The notes under the pieces are model-generated. The model was given only the letters and a program-made list of their open reading frames with translations. It was not told the origin of the DNA and did no database searches. A stretch of 64,000 nucleotides of DNA from Virgibacillus salexigens (GTDB lineage Bacteria > Bacillota > Bacilli > Bacillales > Amphibacillaceae): contig NZ_BNEO01000007.1 in the NCBI RefSeq assembly GCF_014905415.1, positions 32,168 through 96,167 on the forward strand, written 5' to 3'. Each line of letters opens with the position of its first letter. The first letter of the stretch is position 1. Shown in pieces: positions 30,728-39,016 of this stretch. The position numbers and the translations under genes are program-made.

Positions 30728-31192
30728 ATGACTGATAAACGCTTTAACCTAGAAAGAAAGAGCAGATAAGCTTATGAGTGTCGATCGCAGAAAAAACCAC
30801 CGGAGGAAAATAATCCGGTATTTGGAATTAGATAAAAATGACACGGTTGGCGACCTTGGTAGCAGACACTGGGTTTTTCACGATTCCCATGGCTAAACAG
30901 GTACAGGAAGTTTTTGCGGTGGATATTGAACCGAAAATGCTAAGGATGTTGAAGGAAAATGCGGCGAAAGTGCAACTTGAAAACATTCACTATGTTGAAA
31001 GTGATCTGGGCCATATCCGGCTGGATTGTTGTTCATCATTGAGTGGGAAGCCGTTAAAACGGGTTCTGATCCGCCGCTTGATCACCGAATTCCTTCCAAT
31101 GACATGGAGAATTCATTGTAAAATAACTGTTTCAAACCTGAACTTGATTCATTTGAATCCGGAAAATTACGCATTCAAGGCTGTATTGAAAT
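30728..31192 (+). pseudogene. SAM-dependent methyltransferase remnant
   Basis: The start ATGACTGATAAACGC follows AAGGAGAT. Family residues are readable in pieces across frames: ADKLMSVDRRKN, then IIRYLELDKNDTV, then DTGFFTIPMAKQVQEVFAVDIEPKML (class I methyltransferase motif I region) and HYVESDL. The central core after 31015 is deleted, and the end (LDHRIPSNDMENSL, then NPENYAFKAVLK) is in different frames. Several frameshifts and a deletion make it nonfunctional. Confidence 0.8.
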
Positions 31193-31236
31193 AATAATCT
31201 GATAGGCAACAAGTGTTTTATTTTAGATATATGCTT

Positions 31237-31263
31237 GTTCCGTTAACGGGCGCGATTGTTTAA
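31237..31263 (+). repeat. GTT-CGTT-CGGG-GATTGTTTAA motif, copy 1
   Basis: This 27-base block outside the element's left side resembles 38902-38932 inside it. No open frame explains either copy. Confidence 0.4.
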
Positions 31264-31326
31264 CAACAAAAGGAGGAAAATGGTCAAACCTTTTTATAAA
31301 AATTGTATATCATTTCACAAAGAGAG

Positions 31327-31362
31327 AATCCATTTTGATCAATCCTTTTTTCAAAATGGATT
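31327..31362. repeat. Perfect 12-bp inverted repeat
   Basis: AATCCATTTTGA (31327-31338) and TCAAAATGGATT (31351-31362) flank a 12-nt T-rich loop, 80 nt outside the integrase gene. It has no T-tract after it. It may mark the element end, but no matching copy was seen at the right side. Confidence 0.6.
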
Positions 31363-31424
31363 CGTCTTGATTAGGGTATTATCCGGGCTTGTCATGCCTT
31401 TCTGTTCAAACTTTGTTTTAAAGC

Positions 31425-31474
31425 TACAAAAAGCAGCTTTCTTATAGCCTGTCAATTGCCATAAGAAGCTGCTT
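31425..31474 (-). terminator. Integrase terminator overlapping its 3' end
   Basis: On the minus strand AAGCAGCTTCTTAT pairs with ATAAGAAAGCTGCTT (one bulge) around a 15-nt loop and runs into TTTTTG. One arm lies within the last codons of the integrase gene. Confidence 0.75.
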
Positions 31475-32464
31475 GATATCTTTATGCGTATAAACTTTAT
31501 CAGTGATATCTTTAGCTGCGTGACCCATGATCCGTTTGATTGATAGTTTATTTGCATCAGCATTATCCATAAGGGTTGCGAAGGTATGTCTGCAATCGTG
31601 TGGTCTATGATTTAATTCTAGTTGCTGCATAATCTTTTTAAACTTCTCGTGATAATAAACATAATAACTCAACTTACTACCCTCAAAGTTTGTAATCAGA
31701 TATTCATTATTAGGATCCATACGATTTTCAATTAATTTATGGATTTTTTTATGAATTGGTATGACCCTATTCGTCCCAGCTTCCGTTTTGAAGCCACCCC
31801 GAAAATACCTTTCATCTAATTGAATACTTTTATTTTTCACTTCCACAAGTTCCCCAGGGCGCAAACCAGTGTAAATCATAATTAAAACAGAATCAATGTC
31901 ATCGAAGCGGTCGATGTTTTCCCAAAGAATATTAATCTCATCCAAAGTAAATGGTTTTCTGGAATTCTTTGTATCGTTTTTTGGGAGCTCGACAAATCTA
32001 GCATAATCTTTATGTGTTAAATCGTTTTCTAAAGCATGTTTATACATTTGATTAAATAATACTTTTATTTTTTTCTTTGTACCCCATGATTTATCACAGT
32101 TATCAATTACAGATTGTAGATGAGCCTTTCTTACTTCATTAAATTTCATATCGTGTAAAGGTTCGGATCTTCTAAAAGCCATTTCATAGCCAAGTTGATT
32201 TGACTTTGAAATTTTAAGGAAACGTTCTTTTATTAACCGTTCATATACTTCTTTAAATGTGAGCTTGCCAGCTGATAAATCATATGGGTTATTATTGTAA
32301 TCAGCTAATGCTACCATTGCCTCTTTTCTACTTTTATAATATCCTAGATACTCCCGTCTTTGTTTTCCTTCGTCATTCCATCCAGTAGTGACTATGACCG
32401 CGAATGGTTTTCTTCGTTTACCGGATAATTTGCATACGGAGCCGTATCCATTTGGATTTTTCAA
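31442..32464 (-). CDS. int: Tyrosine-recombinase integrase
   Basis: 340 residues if begun at the TTG at 32464 (MKNPNGYGSVCKLSGKRR), which has AAGGTGG at good distance; a GTG at 32476 would add four residues but has no ribosome binding site. N-terminal arm-binding domain, SAM-like core-binding domain (about 65-160) and catalytic domain with R202 (TGLRPGEL), H289-x-x-R292 (HDCRHTFA), H315 (MGHA) and Y325 (KVYTH). Related enzymes drive ICEs and prophages of Bacilli. All catalytic residues are present. Confidence 0.93.
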   Translation of the reverse strand: MKNPNGYGSVCKLSGKRRKPFAVIVTTGWNDEGKQRREYLGYYKSRKEAMVALADYNNNPYDLSAGKLTFKEVYERLIKERFLKISKSNQLGYEMAFRRSEPLHDMKFNEVRKAHLQSVIDNCDKSWGTKKKIKVLFNQMYKHALENDLTHKDYARFVELPKNDTKNSRKPFTLDEINILWENIDRFDDIDSVLIMIYTGLRPGELVEVKNKSIQLDERYFRGGFKTEAGTNRVIPIHKKIHKLIENRMDPNNEYLITNFEGSKLSYYVYYHEKFKKIMQQLELNHRPHDCRHTFATLMDNADANKLSIKRIMGHAAKDITDKVYTHKDIKQLLMAIDRL

Positions 32465-32555
32465 TTTCCTTACCACCTTTCATATCAGCAGGATAGACAT
32501 ATGGGAATATATGTTCTATATATGTGTTAAAAAAAAGAATGCAATATTTGCATAC

Positions 32556-33005
32556 CTACTTTATATGATCAATTTTTTTCAGATTGCACATTTCTTCTGG
32601 AACGCCATACGTTTGAGCTACTTCATTTATGGTAACGCTTGTATCTTTAAATTCATAAATACATTTATCTGGAATAAGCAATTCAACTGCAAATGTATTA
32701 GCCTCTACCTCATTTTTGTTTGTAGTAAAGAAGGTGTTCTTCTTTAAAAAAGGTGCATTTTCACTTTTATGCAATAACGAATGGCCTAATTCATGAGCAC
32801 AGACAAATCTTTGCAATGTCTCATCTATATTATCATTAATATGGATAGATTGAATCCTTTTGTAGCACGTGTAGTATCCCAAAGATCCCCCCAGAGATTC
32901 AAAAATAATGATGATACCTTTACGCTCTGCTATTTCAAAAGGGCAATTTGTTCCATATTTATCAATAAGTTTTATTGCTGTATTCCTAGGCATTAAATGC
33001 GCCAT
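32556..33005 (-). CDS. ImmA/IrrE-type metallopeptidase
   Basis: 149 residues. HELGH at 71-75 supplies the zinc ligands and catalytic glutamate; a third ligand is likely in NEVEANTFA (about 99-101). In ICEBs1 and phi105-like elements ImmA cleaves the ImmR repressor after DNA damage and so induces excision. It lies 8 nt after the repressor gene on the same strand, the standard pair. Confidence 0.92.
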   Translation of the reverse strand: MAHLMPRNTAIKLIDKYGTNCPFEIAERKGIIIIFESLGGSLGYYTCYKRIQSIHINDNIDETLQRFVCAHELGHSLLHKSENAPFLKKNTFFTTNKNEVEANTFAVELLIPDKCIYEFKDTSVTINEVAQTYGVPEEMCNLKKIDHIK

Positions 33006-33013
33006 AGAATACC

Positions 33014-33481
33014 TTATTTTTTATATTTGTTGGGGGTAAACTTTTGTTTTGCCATTCGTTTAGCCATGCGAAGTGAATTTTCCAATGAAGCAATTAGTAG
33101 TTCTCTATCTTCCTTATCCATTTCATCTATCGCCCTTCCATCGAATTGTGAGTATGCATCATCATTAGATAAGTTATTTATCATCTTTTCTAGATCCTTA
33201 GCTATATCACGCCCTTCCTTATCTGACAGCTCAGGAAGATCTTCCTCTTGCTTGGTGTTGTTTGGTTTGTAATAACCAGCCACCCTCATTATTTCATCAT
33301 AAGGAATGGATAGTGCATCCGCAAGTTTTTGGATATTCTCGGCTTTGGGAATGCCTCTTTTTCCATTTTCGATTCTGGACAATTGCGCAGCGCTAATACC
33401 TGAATACAAAGAAAGTTGATTGATGGTGTAACCTTTTTCATCCCTTTTTGCTTTTAGATACTCTCCAAATTGATTGGTCAT
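33014..33481 (-). CDS. ImmR-type XRE repressor
   Basis: 155 residues starting MTNQFGEYLKAKRDEKGYTI, behind TAGGAGAG. N-terminal XRE helix-turn-helix (INQLSLYSGISAAQLSRIENGKR in two parts, residues ~19-42), then a linker and C-terminal domain that would be the ImmA target. It is divergent from the rightward operon, with four operators between them. The open frame extends 20 codons upstream, but those codons lie over an operator and lack a ribosome binding site. Confidence 0.92.
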   Translation of the reverse strand: MTNQFGEYLKAKRDEKGYTINQLSLYSGISAAQLSRIENGKRGIPKAENIQKLADALSIPYDEIMRVAGYYKPNNTKQEEDLPELSDKEGRDIAKDLEKMINNLSNDDAYSQFDGRAIDEMDKEDRELLIASLENSLRMAKRMAKQKFTPNKYKK

Positions 33482-33534
33482 AGTTTTCTCTCCTAAACAC
33501 TGATACCCTTCTACACTTATATTACTAAAAATAA

Positions 33535-33634
33535 TTACCAAAAGGAAATTTATTTAAGAAAAATATAAAAAAGTATTGCCAAATGGTAATTGCTGATGTT
33601 AAGGTGTTACCATAAGGTAATTACCAAAAGGTAA
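33535..33634. promoter_or_regulatory. Immunity operator cluster, four TTACC-N4-GGTAA sites
   Basis: Sites at 33535-33548 (TTACC/GGAAA), 33576-33589 (TTGCC/GGTAA), 33607-33620 and 33621-33634 (both perfect). The last two touch end to end. They lie in the divergent control region between the ImmR-like and Cro-like genes, so both proteins probably compete for them. Confidence 0.85.
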
Positions 33635-33647
33635 AAGGAGGGTTCAT

Positions 33648-33884
33648 TTGAAAGATGTAAATGTCATTTTAATTAATTTAGACTTTTTGAAGGCATATTT
33701 GAAAGACAAGGATATTTCTCAAAGTCAATTTGCGGATAAGGTAGGAGTTACGCAAACTACTGTTAACCGGATTATGAATGGCAAGAGAAATCCGGGAGGT
33801 AAGTTTATTGCAGGTGTTCTGCGGAGCTTTAACGATTTAAGTTTCGATGAAGTATTTTACTATGACAAAAGTATTGTCAACTGA
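33648..33884 (+). CDS. Cro-like XRE regulator
   Basis: 78 residues from a TTG behind AAAGGAGGG. A single helix-turn-helix spans residues 20-50 (SQSQFADKVGVTQTTVNRIMNG). It is the first gene of the rightward operon and faces ImmR, the position of a Cro-type lysis/excision switch protein. Confidence 0.85.
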   Translation: MKDVNVILINLDFLKAYLKDKDISQSQFADKVGVTQTTVNRIMNGKRNPGGKFIAGVLRSFNDLSFDEVFYYDKSIVN

Positions 33885-33919
33885 ATAAAAGATAAAACAA
33901 TTCGTTTGGAGGGATTGAT

Positions 33920-34129
33920 TTGGAAACAAGTATTGATGAGAAAGAAAGCATGAATATCAAAGTTTCTGAGGCAGCAAAGATCTTGGGGAAATCTGAACAA
34001 TTTGTGCGAATTGGATTACAACGGGATATTTTACCAATTGGTATTGCAATTCAAATGTCTAGTAAATGGACATACCATATTTCACCAAAGTTACTCAAAG
34101 AGTATGTAGGAGGGGAAGTAAGCATCTAA
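33920..34129 (+). CDS. Small HTH protein, possible excisionase
   Basis: 69 residues, TTG start behind TGGAGGGA. A winged-helix/MerR-like DNA-binding pattern is visible (VSEAAKILGKSEQFVRIGLQRDILP), as in helix_turn_helix_17 and Xis-type proteins. The position right after the Cro-like gene suits an excisionase or a replication regulator; the sequence does not separate these. Confidence 0.65.
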   Translation: METSIDEKESMNIKVSEAAKILGKSEQFVRIGLQRDILPIGIAIQMSSKWTYHISPKLLKEYVGGEVSI

Positions 34130-34173
34130 ATTGCCTGAAATTATTTAAACCTGTTTAATTCTGGAGGTAAAAA

Positions 34174-34983
34174 ATGAGCAACATTAAATGGATTAAGTTA
34201 AGTACTGCCATGTTTGATGATGAAAAAATAAAACTTATAGAGAAGCTTCCAGAGGCTGATACCATTCTAATCATTTGGATTAAATTACTTTCACAGGCCG
34301 GGAGAACAAATGCCAACGGATATATTTATTTGAACGAAAATGTCCCATATACAGAGGAAATGCTTGCAACCATATTTGATAGGTCACTCAATACAGTAAG
34401 GCTCGCTTTAAAAACACTAAGGGAGTTCGGGATGATCTTTATTGATGATGATTCCTTTATTCGAATTTCGAACTGGGAAAAGCATCAAAATGTTGAAGGA
34501 ATGGACCGTGTAAGGAAGTTGAATGCAGAGCGTAACAAAAGGTATCGCGAAAGAAAGAAACAGCAGCTACTTGAAAATAAAACGGATGACGTTAGCGAGA
34601 CGTCACGTGACGGTACAGAAGAAGAACTAGAAAGAGATAAAGAACAAGGTATAGAAATAGAACAAGAACAAGATAAAGACGTTGCGAAGATTATTCAGTT
34701 TTGGGATAAAAATGGATTTGGTGTGAATAACATTCATGCAAAAAAACAGTTGTTGTTGTGGTTAGATGATTCTTCATTTAAAGATCCTAGCGAAGTCATT
34801 TTAAAGGCATTAAATATTGCTTGTGAAAATGATGCTAGACGACTTAAATATACGGAAGGCATCTTAAGGAACTGGGAAAACGAGTCCTTACTAACTGTTG
34901 AGGAAATTGATAAAAATTGCAAAAATCGAAATAAACAAACTGTAAGTCAAATAGATTACGATCCGAATAGAGATAGATTCTAG
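34174..34983 (+). CDS. Phage-type replisome organizer (DnaD-like)
   Basis: 269 residues. N-terminal winged helix typical of the phage replisome-organizer family (IKWIKLSTAMFDDEKIKLIE, about 4-110), a charged linker (140-165), and a C-terminal DnaD-like domain (about 170-245, with LKYTEGILRNW). These proteins melt or mark the element origin and recruit the helicase loader encoded next. Confidence 0.88.
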   Translation: MSNIKWIKLSTAMFDDEKIKLIEKLPEADTILIIWIKLLSQAGRTNANGYIYLNENVPYTEEMLATIFDRSLNTVRLALKTLREFGMIFIDDDSFIRISNWEKHQNVEGMDRVRKLNAERNKRYRERKKQQLLENKTDDVSETSRDGTEEELERDKEQGIEIEQEQDKDVAKIIQFWDKNGFGVNNIHAKKQLLLWLDDSSFKDPSEVILKALNIACENDARRLKYTEGILRNWENESLLTVEEIDKNCKNRNKQTVSQIDYDPNRDRF

Positions 34984-34995
34984 GAGGTGTTATCG

Positions 34996-35790
34996 ATGGA
35001 AGCTATAGGAACGCTGCTTAAACAATCTTTACCTTTTAAAGAATGTCGTGAAAAGGAATGTGAGCAATGCGGAAATCTATACAAATTATACGAAACTCCT
35101 AAAGGCATTGTGGGAGCATGTAAACATTGTATGGATCAACAGTTATTAGAAGAACTAAACGTACCAACAAAAGAAGAAAGAGAAAGACTAAAAGAAAAGC
35201 GATTTATTGCCACATTTGAACGAGTTACACATGATTTGAAGCAAGCAACGATTGATTCCTATATACCGAAAGAAACATCGCAATACGAAGCAAAAAAAGC
35301 AGCCATGCAATATGTCAAAACCTTTGATGGTGTTCATTCACTTCTGTTTAGTGGAGATTGCGGTCTTGGAAAAAGCCATTTATCTTTTGCAATCTCAAAG
35401 GAATTGCGAAAACAAGGATATAAAACGCTCTATATCAAGGTCACTGATCTATTTGATTTTATTAAAAACACATATAAACCGGATTCAAGCATAAGTGAAA
35501 TGCAGATTTTCCAAATGATAGATGAATTAGATTTGTTGGTGCTTGATGATATTGGCTCTGAATATGTGAAAGCGAACGAATATGGACATGAAAGCTGGGC
35601 ATCTGATGTGCTGTATAAAGTATTCGATATGCGACTCAATAAATCAGTCATTTGCTCAACGAATTATTCTGAGAAAATGCTTACTGAAAAATATGGGAAT
35701 CATGGCAATCGTATTATTGATCGGATGATGGATTTAGCAAAAGCAATCCGACTTGAAGGAGAAAGTTACAGACGAAAGGAGAGGTTTTAA
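34996..35790 (+). CDS. DnaC/DnaI-like helicase loader ATPase
   Basis: 264 residues. An N-terminal cysteine cluster (C17, C22, C25, C42, C45) fits the zinc domain that binds helicase in phage DnaC proteins. AAA+ core: Walker A GDCGLGKSH (120-128), Walker B LLVLDDIGSE (D184-D185), sensor CSTNYS. The ATG at 34996 lies 8 nt after TAGGAGG; the GTG at 34987 overlaps it. Confidence 0.93.
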   Translation: MEAIGTLLKQSLPFKECREKECEQCGNLYKLYETPKGIVGACKHCMDQQLLEELNVPTKEERERLKEKRFIATFERVTHDLKQATIDSYIPKETSQYEAKKAAMQYVKTFDGVHSLLFSGDCGLGKSHLSFAISKELRKQGYKTLYIKVTDLFDFIKNTYKPDSSISEMQIFQMIDELDLLVLDDIGSEYVKANEYGHESWASDVLYKVFDMRLNKSVICSTNYSEKMLTEKYGNHGNRIIDRMMDLAKAIRLEGESYRRKERF

Positions 35791-35973
35791 ATGTGGCAAG
35801 GAATGAAAAGTGTAATGGTATTTGACCCTAAGGACAGTCAAGAAGAAACAGAACATAAATGGATGGAGTGGAACAGGCATAAAAGTGCTGTTAGCTACAA
35901 ATATGTACCAACGGCAGAAGAGACTAAAAAAAGATTAATAGAACAGGAACGTCACAATAAAAGATATGCCTAG
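35791..35973 (+). CDS. Small hypothetical protein
   Basis: 60 residues, starting at the base after the stop of the loader gene, with GAAAGGAGAGG as ribosome binding site inside it. Highly charged and without membrane segment; ends KKRLIEQERHNKRYA. I do not recognise it. Coupling with the loader suggests a replication-linked role. Confidence 0.65.
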   Translation: MWQGMKSVMVFDPKDSQEETEHKWMEWNRHKSAVSYKYVPTAEETKKRLIEQERHNKRYA

Positions 35974-36075
35974 TATCTCTGCAACGTTCCCGACTTACTC
36001 ATAGATATTATAGCATTCATTGAAGGATAGTTAAATGCGATATATGCGGTTAAATGAATTTGGGGAGGTATCGTT

Positions 36076-36309
36076 TTGCAAGCTATAAATCGTACTAATA
36101 AAAAGGAAATTAATATACATGCAAGTTATTCAGAGGCACATTTTATTGGTGAAGCACTTTCATCATATCGGTTAGTTATGCAAAAACTCTATGGAGTAAA
36201 TAGCGAGGAAGAAAAGTACATTGGAGAGCTGTTGCATGCAATTCGAAATCCATCAGTAAAAAATAGAAAGCACGTGAACGAGAGAGATAGCTTAGAAAGG
36301 GGAATTTGA
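36076..36309 (+). CDS. Small hypothetical protein
   Basis: 77 residues from a TTG behind GGGGAGG. Helical and soluble; no known motif recognised. It overlaps the preceding frame of the next gene region, keeping the compact phage-like packing. Confidence 0.55.
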   Translation: MQAINRTNKKEINIHASYSEAHFIGEALSSYRLVMQKLYGVNSEEEKYIGELLHAIRNPSVKNRKHVNERDSLERGI

Positions 36310-36329
36310 AGGATGGAGGCTGGAACAAC

Positions 36330-36584
36330 ATGATTGATGTGAATGCACAAATGCATGTTTATGAATACCTAGGGAAAGAAAATGATCCCCTTTATAACAA
36401 TATAACGCAATTAAAGGTCAATCAGTCTATCCAGATTCCTGAAACAAAAATGCAAATAACAAAAACTAGATTTGGGATTTATGAAATTGTATCAACTGAA
36501 CAGCACGAATGTTATTCATCGGCCCAATCTTTATATGAACAAATTAATGCTTTACTGAATGCCATTTCACTTGAAAGGTTATGA
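36330..36584 (+). CDS. Small hypothetical protein
   Basis: 84 residues, MIDVNAQMHVYEYLGKENDP. The ATG at 36330 is 9 nt after GGAGG; an in-frame TTG at 36306 is less likely. Mixed alpha/beta composition, no signal or membrane segment, no motif recognised. Confidence 0.6.
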   Translation: MIDVNAQMHVYEYLGKENDPLYNNITQLKVNQSIQIPETKMQITKTRFGIYEIVSTEQHECYSSAQSLYEQINALLNAISLERL

Positions 36585-36641
36585 AAAGATTTTAGTAGAT
36601 AGAGTGGGATTTTTACGATAATAGCGAAAGGATGATGATAA

Positions 36642-37121
36642 ATGAATTTTGCTGCTGATATTGAAGGGGTTTTTACGAAAGAAGAGATTGAATCATTTTT
36701 AAAAGACGAACAACAATTTTACATCGAATATGCGGAAGAAAACTGGCTTGATCGTTATTTCAAAATAAAGGCGATGTCGCAAAGAACACATGTACCGAGC
36801 ATTACTTCCGTTATATCTGATACACCAGGTAGTTCAAATCTTAATCACAGTAAAATAGAACAATTTGCATTGAAATCCATTCAAGCGAGTGAATGGTTAG
36901 ACACACTGTTTTATGCAGTGGAATCACTTACTCCAGCTGAACAGAAATTAATAGAATTAAAGTACATGAAGAAGCGTAACGATGGTTCGAGATACTGTGA
37001 TGAAGTGATTTATCCTCAGCTGTTTATCGGAAAGACAAGATACTATGAACTGAAAAAAGAGGCTTTAGAAATGCTGGGCAGAAATTTATATGGTTTATTT
37101 AGCGAAAGAGGTTGTTCGTAA
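36642..37121 (+). CDS. ArpU-family phage transcriptional regulator
   Basis: 159 residues. The C-terminal half is a sigma-70 region-4-like helix-turn-helix (LTPAEQKLIELKYMKK ... LFIGKTRYYELKKEALEML). ArpU-type proteins switch on late genes in phages of Bacilli and enterococci. In this element no phage late genes follow, which makes its target an open question. Confidence 0.85.
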   Translation: MNFAADIEGVFTKEEIESFLKDEQQFYIEYAEENWLDRYFKIKAMSQRTHVPSITSVISDTPGSSNLNHSKIEQFALKSIQASEWLDTLFYAVESLTPAEQKLIELKYMKKRNDGSRYCDEVIYPQLFIGKTRYYELKKEALEMLGRNLYGLFSERGCS

Positions 37122-37348
37122 TGATGGCTTTGGCAAAGGCGGTGAAGAAAACAGTATTAGTTATATTTTTGCTAATACTGTTTATCGCTTTCTCCACTTT
37201 ATGTGGAATTGTATTTCTGGCTATTTTCCAGTGGTTTATGCATACTGATTTTTATTTAGGATTGGTTGGTTCTGTTGAGTTTTGGATATGGGTGTTAGGA
37301 ATTCCGGTTATTATTCTCTTTTTTGCGTTTTGTGCAAATGTTGCTTGA
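37121..37348 (+). CDS. Small two-helix membrane protein
   Basis: 75 residues with hydrophobic segments at about 10-36 and 48-72. The ATG at 37121 overlaps the arpU stop (TAATG). Function unknown; size and position resemble holin-like or exclusion-type membrane proteins, but nothing in the sequence proves it. Confidence 0.6.
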   Translation: MMALAKAVKKTVLVIFLLILFIAFSTLCGIVFLAIFQWFMHTDFYLGLVGSVEFWIWVLGIPVIILFFAFCANVA

Positions 37349-37378
37349 AAGTCTGCTGAATAAAGTTGTATCATAATA

Positions 37379-37412
37379 CCCCTTTGGATATAATTGTCTA
37401 AAGGGATTTTTT
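37379..37412 (+). terminator. Terminator separating the phage-like operon from the cargo
   Basis: CCCTTTGGA pairs with TCTAAAGGG around TATAATTG and runs into ATTTTTT. It isolates the kinase-HNH genes. Confidence 0.8.
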
Positions 37413-37518
37413 ATGTTGAAGTAACATATCAGTTTGCAACAATCAGGCCAGGTTGATCATTTGTTACAATTTACCTAAAGTTGAATAAGTTTCACAAGCA
37501 CAATTTTGGAGTGAGAAA

Positions 37519-38850
37519 ATGAAAATAAATGAATTGAATTATGAAAATGTACATGGTTCTGGTAGTTTTGCAGTCATACAGCGTTACAAGGATCCTAACA
37601 CTAAAATAAAATATGCTGTAAAAAAGTTAAAGAGAGATTATGTAGGAAATCCAGATTATGTAGAAAGATTTATTAAAGAAATAGAATATACGAAGAGGCT
37701 GAGTCAAAGTAAAAATATAATAGAAATTTTCGGAGAAGAAATAAACCATGAAACTAAATCATTTTATTATATTATGCCGTTTGCTAATTATAATCTTAAT
37801 GAATACATTACCAACAATAATAGTGACTTAACCTTTCAACAGAGAATTTATATATTCGATCAAATCCTAGATGCGATTAAATATGCACATGGGAGAAATA
37901 TTTGGCATAGGGATTTAACTCCAACAAATACTTTGGTTTTTTTTGATGAAAATAAGAAAGAAATAATAAAAGTATGTGATTTTGGATTGGGGAAAGATCC
38001 GGAAAGTTTGTCCAGAATGGCAAATTCATCTATTGCGGGACATGGTCAATGGATGTATGTTGACCCTGATCAACTTGATTCATTAAAGAATGGTAATAAT
38101 TTAAGTGATGTGTTTTCACTAGGAAAGATCTTGTATTTTGTATTAACTGGTAAAAACCCAATAGTGTTAAAGAACTGCAAGTTTGAGAAAGTTATAGAAA
38201 AGGCAATTAATAAAGAATACAGTAGCATTTTAGATTTTGAAGAGGATTTCAATAAAATGAGGGGTATTTATGTTCAATTGGAAAACTCGGAACCTTTGAC
38301 TTTACTTGAGTACATTGAAACAAATATTCAAAATTTAAATTGGAATGAATTCCATAGAATATCTTTAAGAGCAGCCACTGTAGAGCATTATTACGATGAC
38401 TTTATGGCGCCTGCAATGAAAGTTTTAAATGACGCAACACAAGTTAGGAAATTTTTAGATACTATTGGTAGTGACGATCAACTATTTATTAATAAATTTG
38501 TTGAGGCACTACACCATTGTCATAGTAGTATTGGTTGGCCATTCAATCAATTAGATAATTTTACAAGGTTTTTAGTAAGGTTTGCACATGAGAGTACTAG
38601 TCAAGACGTAAAATTAATGTGTTTAAAGGAAGCATGGTACATTGCTGCTGTATGTGATCAATGGTCATCACAGGATTTATTAATAACTACATTAGAGAAA
38701 CATCATTTTTCAGAGAACATCGATGAGGGATTTGCCTCTTATATTTTAGAAGTTGGTAAATCGTTTAGTAAACTGGAGAGATTGAACTTAAACTCGGTCA
38801 AATCCCATAGAATTAAAAGGGCACTGGGAAATTTAAGAGAAAATACCTAA
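37519..38850 (+). CDS. Ser/Thr protein kinase with C-terminal helical domain
   Basis: 443 residues. Eukaryote-like kinase domain (1-270): glycine loop HGSGSFAVI, lysine K35 in YAVKKL, C-helix E54, catalytic loop HRDLTPTN (H130, D132, N137), DFG at 154-156 and SDVFSLG. All catalytic residues are present, so it should be active. Residues 275-443 form a helical domain I do not recognise, with no membrane anchor and no PASTA repeats, unlike PrkC. It has its own terminator upstream, sits between replication and transfer modules, and is followed by an HNH nuclease gene. Confidence 0.9.
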   Translation: MKINELNYENVHGSGSFAVIQRYKDPNTKIKYAVKKLKRDYVGNPDYVERFIKEIEYTKRLSQSKNIIEIFGEEINHETKSFYYIMPFANYNLNEYITNNNSDLTFQQRIYIFDQILDAIKYAHGRNIWHRDLTPTNTLVFFDENKKEIIKVCDFGLGKDPESLSRMANSSIAGHGQWMYVDPDQLDSLKNGNNLSDVFSLGKILYFVLTGKNPIVLKNCKFEKVIEKAINKEYSSILDFEEDFNKMRGIYVQLENSEPLTLLEYIETNIQNLNWNEFHRISLRAATVEHYYDDFMAPAMKVLNDATQVRKFLDTIGSDDQLFINKFVEALHHCHSSIGWPFNQLDNFTRFLVRFAHESTSQDVKLMCLKEAWYIAAVCDQWSSQDLLITTLEKHHFSENIDEGFASYILEVGKSFSKLERLNLNSVKSHRIKRALGNLRENT

Positions 38851-38901
38851 GGTTTTTATGAGTTTTATTTATTAATAATCGAGTGCAGTTGTTAAATAGA
38901 T

Positions 38902-38932
38902 GTTGCGTTTCAATCGGGTCAAGATTGTTTAA
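38902..38932 (+). repeat. GTT-CGTT-CGGG-GATTGTTTAA motif, copy 2
   Basis: Resembles 31237-31263; it lies between the kinase and HNH genes. Confidence 0.4.
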
Positions 38933-39016
38933 AACATGTTGGGTAGCATAAGTACTGCTTTTCTTTCGATTAAATTACTTAGTAGTTTTACGTCTTTAAA
39001 GATAGGGGAGCGCGAA

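Noticed and set aside
31256..31447. 63-codon frame left of the integrase, partly behind AGGAGG
   Set aside because: Its first codons precede the AGGAGG, the protein is made from the inverted repeat at 31327-31362 and runs into the integrase terminator; no family resemblance.
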